The notes under the pieces: generated by a model | The model's database searches: none | What the model saw: only the letters and a program-made list of their open reading frames with translations | Told to the model about the DNA's origin: nothing | DNA from: Lithobates sylvaticus | Taxonomy: Eukaryota > Chordata > Amphibia > Anura > Ranidae | Direction: 5' to 3' | Assembly: GCA_028564925.1 (NCBI GenBank) | Contig: CM053029.1 | Location: 294,663,168-294,727,167 of the forward strand | DNA: 64,000 nt | Made by a program: the position numbers and the translations under genes | In this document: positions 60,345 through 64,000 of the stretch, one piece after another | Position numbering within the stretch: the stretch's first letter is position 1 | How the letters are laid out: each line of letters begins with the position of its first letter

Positions 60345-61820
60345 CACTGCCTTGAAAAAGTATTCCTACCCCTTGCAATTTTCCACATTTTGTCATGTTA
60401 CAACCAAAAAAGTAAACGTATTTTATTGGGATTTTATGTGATAGACCAACACAAAGTGGCACATAATTGTGAAGTGGAAGGAAAACGATAAATGGTTTTT
60501 AACATCTTTTCCAAATAAATTGTGAAAAGTGTGGTGTGCATTTGTATTCAGACAATACTTTGTAGAACCCCCTTTCACTGCAATTACAGCTGCAAGTCTT
60601 TTTGGGGATGTCTCTACCAGCTTTGCACAACTAGAGAGTGACATTTTTGCCCATTCTTCTTTGCAAAATAGCTCAAGCTCTGTCAGATTGGATGGAGAGC
60701 ATCTGAATAGCAATTTTCAAGTCTTGCCACAGATTCTCAATTGGATTTAAGTCTGGACTTTGACTGGGCCATTCTAACACATAAACATACTTTGATCTAA
60801 ACCATTTCATTGTAGCTCTGGCTGTATGCTTGGGGTCTTTCACCTGCTGGAAGGTGAACCTCCACCCCAGTCTCAAGTCTTTTGCAGAATCTAACAGGTT
60901 TTCTTTTAAGATTGCCCTGTATTTGGCTCCATCCATCTTCCCATCAACTCTGACCAGCTTCACTGTCCTTACTGAAGAAAAGCATTCCCACAACATGATA
61001 CCGCCACCACCATGTTTCACGGTGGGGATGGTGTGTTCAGAGTGATGTGCAGTGTTAGTTTTCCGCCAAACATATAGTTTTTGCTTTTAGGGCAAAAAGT
61101 TCAATTTTGGTCTCATCTGACCAGAGCACCTTCTTCCACATGTTTGCCATGTCCCCCACATGGCTTCTCGCAAACTGAGCTGTGGATCTCTGCAGCTTCT
61201 CCAGAGTTACCATGGGCCTCTTAGCTTCCCTGATTAATGCTCTCCTTGCCCAGCCTGTCAGTTTAGGTGGATGGTCATGTCTTTGTAGGTTTGCAGTTGT
61301 GCCATACTCTTTCCATTTTCAGATGATGGACAGTGCTCCGTGAGATGTTCAAAGCTTGGGATATTTTTTATAACCTTATCCTGCTTTATACTTCTCCACA
61401 ACTTTATCCCTGACCTGTCTGGTGTGTTCCTTGGCCTTCATGATGCTTTTTGTTCACTAAGGTTCTCTAACAAACCTCTGAGGGCTTCACAGAACAGCTG
61501 TATTTATGCTGAGATTAAATTACACACAGGTAGACTATTTACTAATTAGATGACTTCTGAAGGCAATTTCTTTGCCTAGATTTTAGTTAGGGATATCAGA
61601 GTAAAGGGGGCTGAATACAAATGCACGCTACACTTTTCACATATTTATTTGTAACAAATTAAATAAAAAACATTGATCATTTTCCTTCCATTTCACAATT
61701 ATGTGCCACTTTGTGTTGGTCTATGACATAAAATCCCAATAAAATACATTTACGTTTTTGGTTGTAACATGACAAAATGTGTAAAATGTCAAGGGGTGTG
61801 AATACTTTTGCAAGGCACTG
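60345..61820 (-). mobile_element. Tc1-type transposon, decayed, second family
   Basis: TA at 60343-60344 and 61821-61822. Inverted ends of about 190-200 bp start CACTGCCTTGAAAAAGTATTC on the left and the complement of CAGTGCCTTGCAAAAGTATTC on the right, and share ACATTTTGTCATGTTACAAC and CACAAAGTGGCACATAATTG. They differ from the 3.7-kb element. The transposase on the minus strand is broken. Confidence 0.93.
60423..61020 (-). pseudogene. Tc1 transposase C-terminal half, frameshifted
   Basis: The minus frame [20 protein letters not shown] leads to [13 protein letters not shown] (second Asp) and [20 protein letters not shown] (Glu), the DDE/D core end. The tail (LFCKEEWAKMS, LAAVIAVKGGSTKY) follows in another frame after a shift near 60690-60713. 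In QQVKDPKHT the usual QQDNDPKHT is altered. The N-terminal half (61020-61600) has no long frame. Confidence 0.88.
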
Positions 61821-61822
61821 TA

Positions 61823-62828
61823 CATTATAATTTTGAACTCATTAAAATCATGCCATTTTTTAGTTCCTCTGTATCCTCTTCTGCGACTATATGCGGATTT
61901 CTTTTGCAACATATCCTAGAAGAAAACAAACTCCAATTAGGGATATTTAATTAAATGTTATGGTATAAAGTAAAATTTGTACAGTTGGTCATCTCTGACC
62001 CCCCCAACTACTGTCTTTCAAATAATAATTTGCACATAGACCTTACAAGACGCAGTTCAGTTAATACTTTAGCTAATTGTAGTTAATGCAATTGATTTAG
62101 TATAGGAGAAGAAGCTGTTCTCCTCATTCCTCCTTTTCTTCTCCTCTGCAGTTGACATTGAAATAACTAGTTTTTTAGTGACCCAGGGGAACAGTGATGT
62201 TACCACATCAGGTCACACACAAAAAAAAAGTCACCCACTATTTTAGGATGATCTCCAGGGAGTTTGACCGCATATTCAGCAGGCTCGTATGCACGGGACA
62301 CCCAAGCTTCCCTAATTCCCTGGTGTTGCACAGACTTGGCGCATACACTGGGCACCAAGGTCCGCAAGTCTTGCAATGTTTCCATTTCTCTGCACTTCCA
62401 GGCACAATGGGGAAAATGTATAAAAGCTGCCTGATACAACCTTTGTCTTAAATGGAGCGCAGCCAGTTAGCTTTTACATGTAAATTTTTATTTTCTAAGT
62501 TGAGTGGAAAAAAAATAAACATGGTAACTGATTTGTTTCTATGGGCAAGGCACCAGTTGAGATAGAACTTTTCTCAGACACTTTTTTTAATCCACTTTAA
62601 TATGTTCTGCAATGTACATATGACTGGGGTGCAATCCCCTATTAGCCATACTAATCGTTGGCGGCACTACCATCAACCAAATATTTCCTTCCCTTGCAAA
62701 ATCCATCACTTCCCCATGCCAGGATGAAGCTATGCATAGATTACATATGCAGAGCTCCTTCCTGTGCCTCTCCTTGGCAAAATCACAACAAAAGCAGCAT
62801 GCCCCCTACCCAGAAGTACAGAATCACG
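61823..62828. other. Gene-free stretch
   Basis: No domain, no clear element. Nothing recognised. Confidence 0.4.
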
Positions 62829-62856
62829 TATATATATATATATATATATATATATA
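62829..62856. repeat. (TA)n microsatellite
   Basis: A perfect TA run next to a TA-flanked MITE; the insertion probably chose one of its TA sites. Confidence 0.95.
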
Positions 62857-63487
62857 CCGTATTTATCGGCGTATAACACGCACTTTTTCCCCTAAAAATC
62901 GGGGGAAAGTCGTGGGTGCGTGTTATACGCCGATCCCCCCCCCAAAGAAGTGGCAAAAAAAATCAAACGGCGCCGAAAAAGACCGACCTCCGCCGAAAAA
63001 AAACGAGCGCCGCCGAAAAAAAACGAGCACCGCTGAAAAAGACCGATCTGTCTGTTCGGCTCCGCTCGCAGTCCCGCCTCCCTGCGCTCGCTTCCGAAAC
63101 AGCAGGGAGGCGGGACTGCGAGCGGAGCCAAACAGACGGCTCAGGCTTTTCCGGCTCCACTCGCAGTCCCGCCTCCCTGCGCTCGCTTCCGAAACAGCAG
63201 GGAGGCGGGACTGCGAGCAAAGCCGAACAGACGGCTCAGGCTTTTCCGCCGGCGCTCGGTCTTTTCAGGCGGAAAATGTAAATGTGGGCAAGCTGCAAAT
63301 GACACTGACAAGCTGCAAATCACACTGGGCAAGCTGCAAATCACACTGGGCAAGCTGCAAATGACGCTTAAATGTAAGTGTTTTTTTTCCCTAAACTTCC
63401 CTCCTAAAACTTTTTTTCCTTGAAATGCCCTCCTAAACTTGGGGTGCGTGTTATACGCCGGTGCGTGTTATACGCCGATAAATACGG
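62857..63487. mobile_element. TA-flanked MITE with CCGTATTTATCGGCGTATAA ends
   Basis: Ends are complementary (GCGTGTTATACGCCG, then ATAAATACGG at the right), with TA at 62855-62856 and 63488-63489. The interior has two tandem copies of a hairpin with AGTCCCGCCTCCCTG arms (about 63065-63125 and 63165-63222). A short tandem of GCAAGCTGCAAATCACACTG units (63290-63365) follows. The end design parallels 25723-26450. Non-coding; mirrored Arg/Pro-rich frames are artefacts. Confidence 0.82.
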
Positions 63488-63499
63488 TACACACATATA

Positions 63500-64000
63500 C
63501 AGTATCTCACAAGAGTGAGTACACCCCTCACATTTTTGTCAATATTTTATTATATCTTTTCAACACTGAAGAAATGACACATTGCTAAAATGCAAAGTAG
63601 TGAGTGTACAGCTTCTATAACAGTGTAAATTTTCTGTCCCCTCAAAATTATTTAACACACAGTCATTGATGTATAAACCACTGGCAACAAAAGGGAGTAC
63701 ACCCCTAAGAAAAAATTTCCAAATTGCGCCCAATTGGCCATTTTCCCTCCCGGTGTCATGTGACTCATTAGTGTTACAAGGTCTCAGGTGTCTCACTCTC
63801 TCATACTGGTCACTGGAAGTTCAACATGGCACCTCATGGCAAAGAACTCTGAGGATCTGAAAAAATGTTGCTCTACATAAAGATGGCCTAGGCTATAAGA
63901 AGTTTGCCAAGACCCTGAAATTGAGCTGCAGCACGGTGGCCAAGACCATACAGCGGTTGAACAGGAGAGAATCCACTCAGAACAGGCCTCGCCATGGTCG
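63500..64000 (+). mobile_element. Tc1-type transposon, third family, cut by window end
   Basis: After TA (63498-63499) the element starts CAGTATCTCACAAGAGTGAG. A second GGGAGTACACCCCTAAGAAA motif at about 63690 gives an IR/DR-like arm. A transposase start ATG at 63826 begins MAPHGKEL; shifted frames then give ALHKDGLGYKKFAKTLKLS and STVAKTIQRLNRRESTQNRP, the N-terminal paired-type domain. Frame shifts appear within the first 20 codons. The right part lies outside the window. Confidence 0.85.

Noticed and set aside
62732-63364. 210-residue plus frame, Arg/Pro-rich
   Set aside because: Crosses a TA microsatellite and the hairpins of a MITE; no domain and mirrored on the other strand.

Overview
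The window reads as vertebrate intergenic DNA, most likely from a frog and probably of ranid type. This is inferred from the mix of element families: Tc1 with long IR/DR ends, Harbinger, piggyBac with TTAA sites, hAT and T2-like MITEs, Penelope-like elements, an L1/Tx1-type LINE, a CR1/Rex-type LINE and Ty3/Gypsy. I found no host protein gene, tRNA, rRNA or CRISPR. Nearly every open frame that makes sense belongs to a transposable element.

Layout. 1-2.9 kb: unique DNA plus a fold-back MITE. 2.9-8.8 kb: a decayed L1/Tx1-type LINE carrying a Tc1 element (3713-5329) and a MITE (7951-8342). 9-14 kb: AT-rich DNA with several hairpin MITEs and a 31-bp minisatellite. 14.2-19.0 kb: a decayed autonomous piggyBac on the minus strand. 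19.0-25.3 kb: a minus-strand Penelope-like element split by a hAT MITE (20936-22284) and, 25 bp further on, by a 2.25-kb palindromic MITE (22313-24558). 25.3-26.7 kb: a piggyBac-type non-autonomous copy with a TA-flanked MITE inside. 26.7-37.0 kb: a CR1/Rex-type LINE carrying a 7.6-kb Harbinger element (26973-34572). 37-43.5 kb: further MITEs, a Penelope fragment split by a hAT MITE, and a repeat with a hammerhead-ribozyme-like motif. 43.7-48.6 kb: a broken Ty3/Gypsy element. 48.6-53.3 kb: a second, unclassified element bounded by direct repeats, with an L1 3' end inserted. 53.5-57 kb: a second copy of the hammerhead repeat, holding a TTAA MITE. 57-64 kb: sparse DNA, a fold-back, two Tc1-type elements and a TA-flanked MITE.

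The two most interesting items are these. (1) Hammerhead-ribozyme-like motifs lie on the minus strand. The copy at 54249-54291 has an intact consensus core (CUGAUGA, GAAA, GUC) with stems I and II and a minimal stem III. A sister copy at 41857-41899 has a changed core, and degenerate relatives lie in the Penelope tail and near 56 kb. (2) The Harbinger element carries three genes instead of the usual two: a two-exon transposase that looks whole, a three-exon 217-aa SANT/Myb-like protein that looks whole, and a separate MADF-domain gene with one frameshift. Many insertions still show target duplications, so the order of nesting can be read directly.
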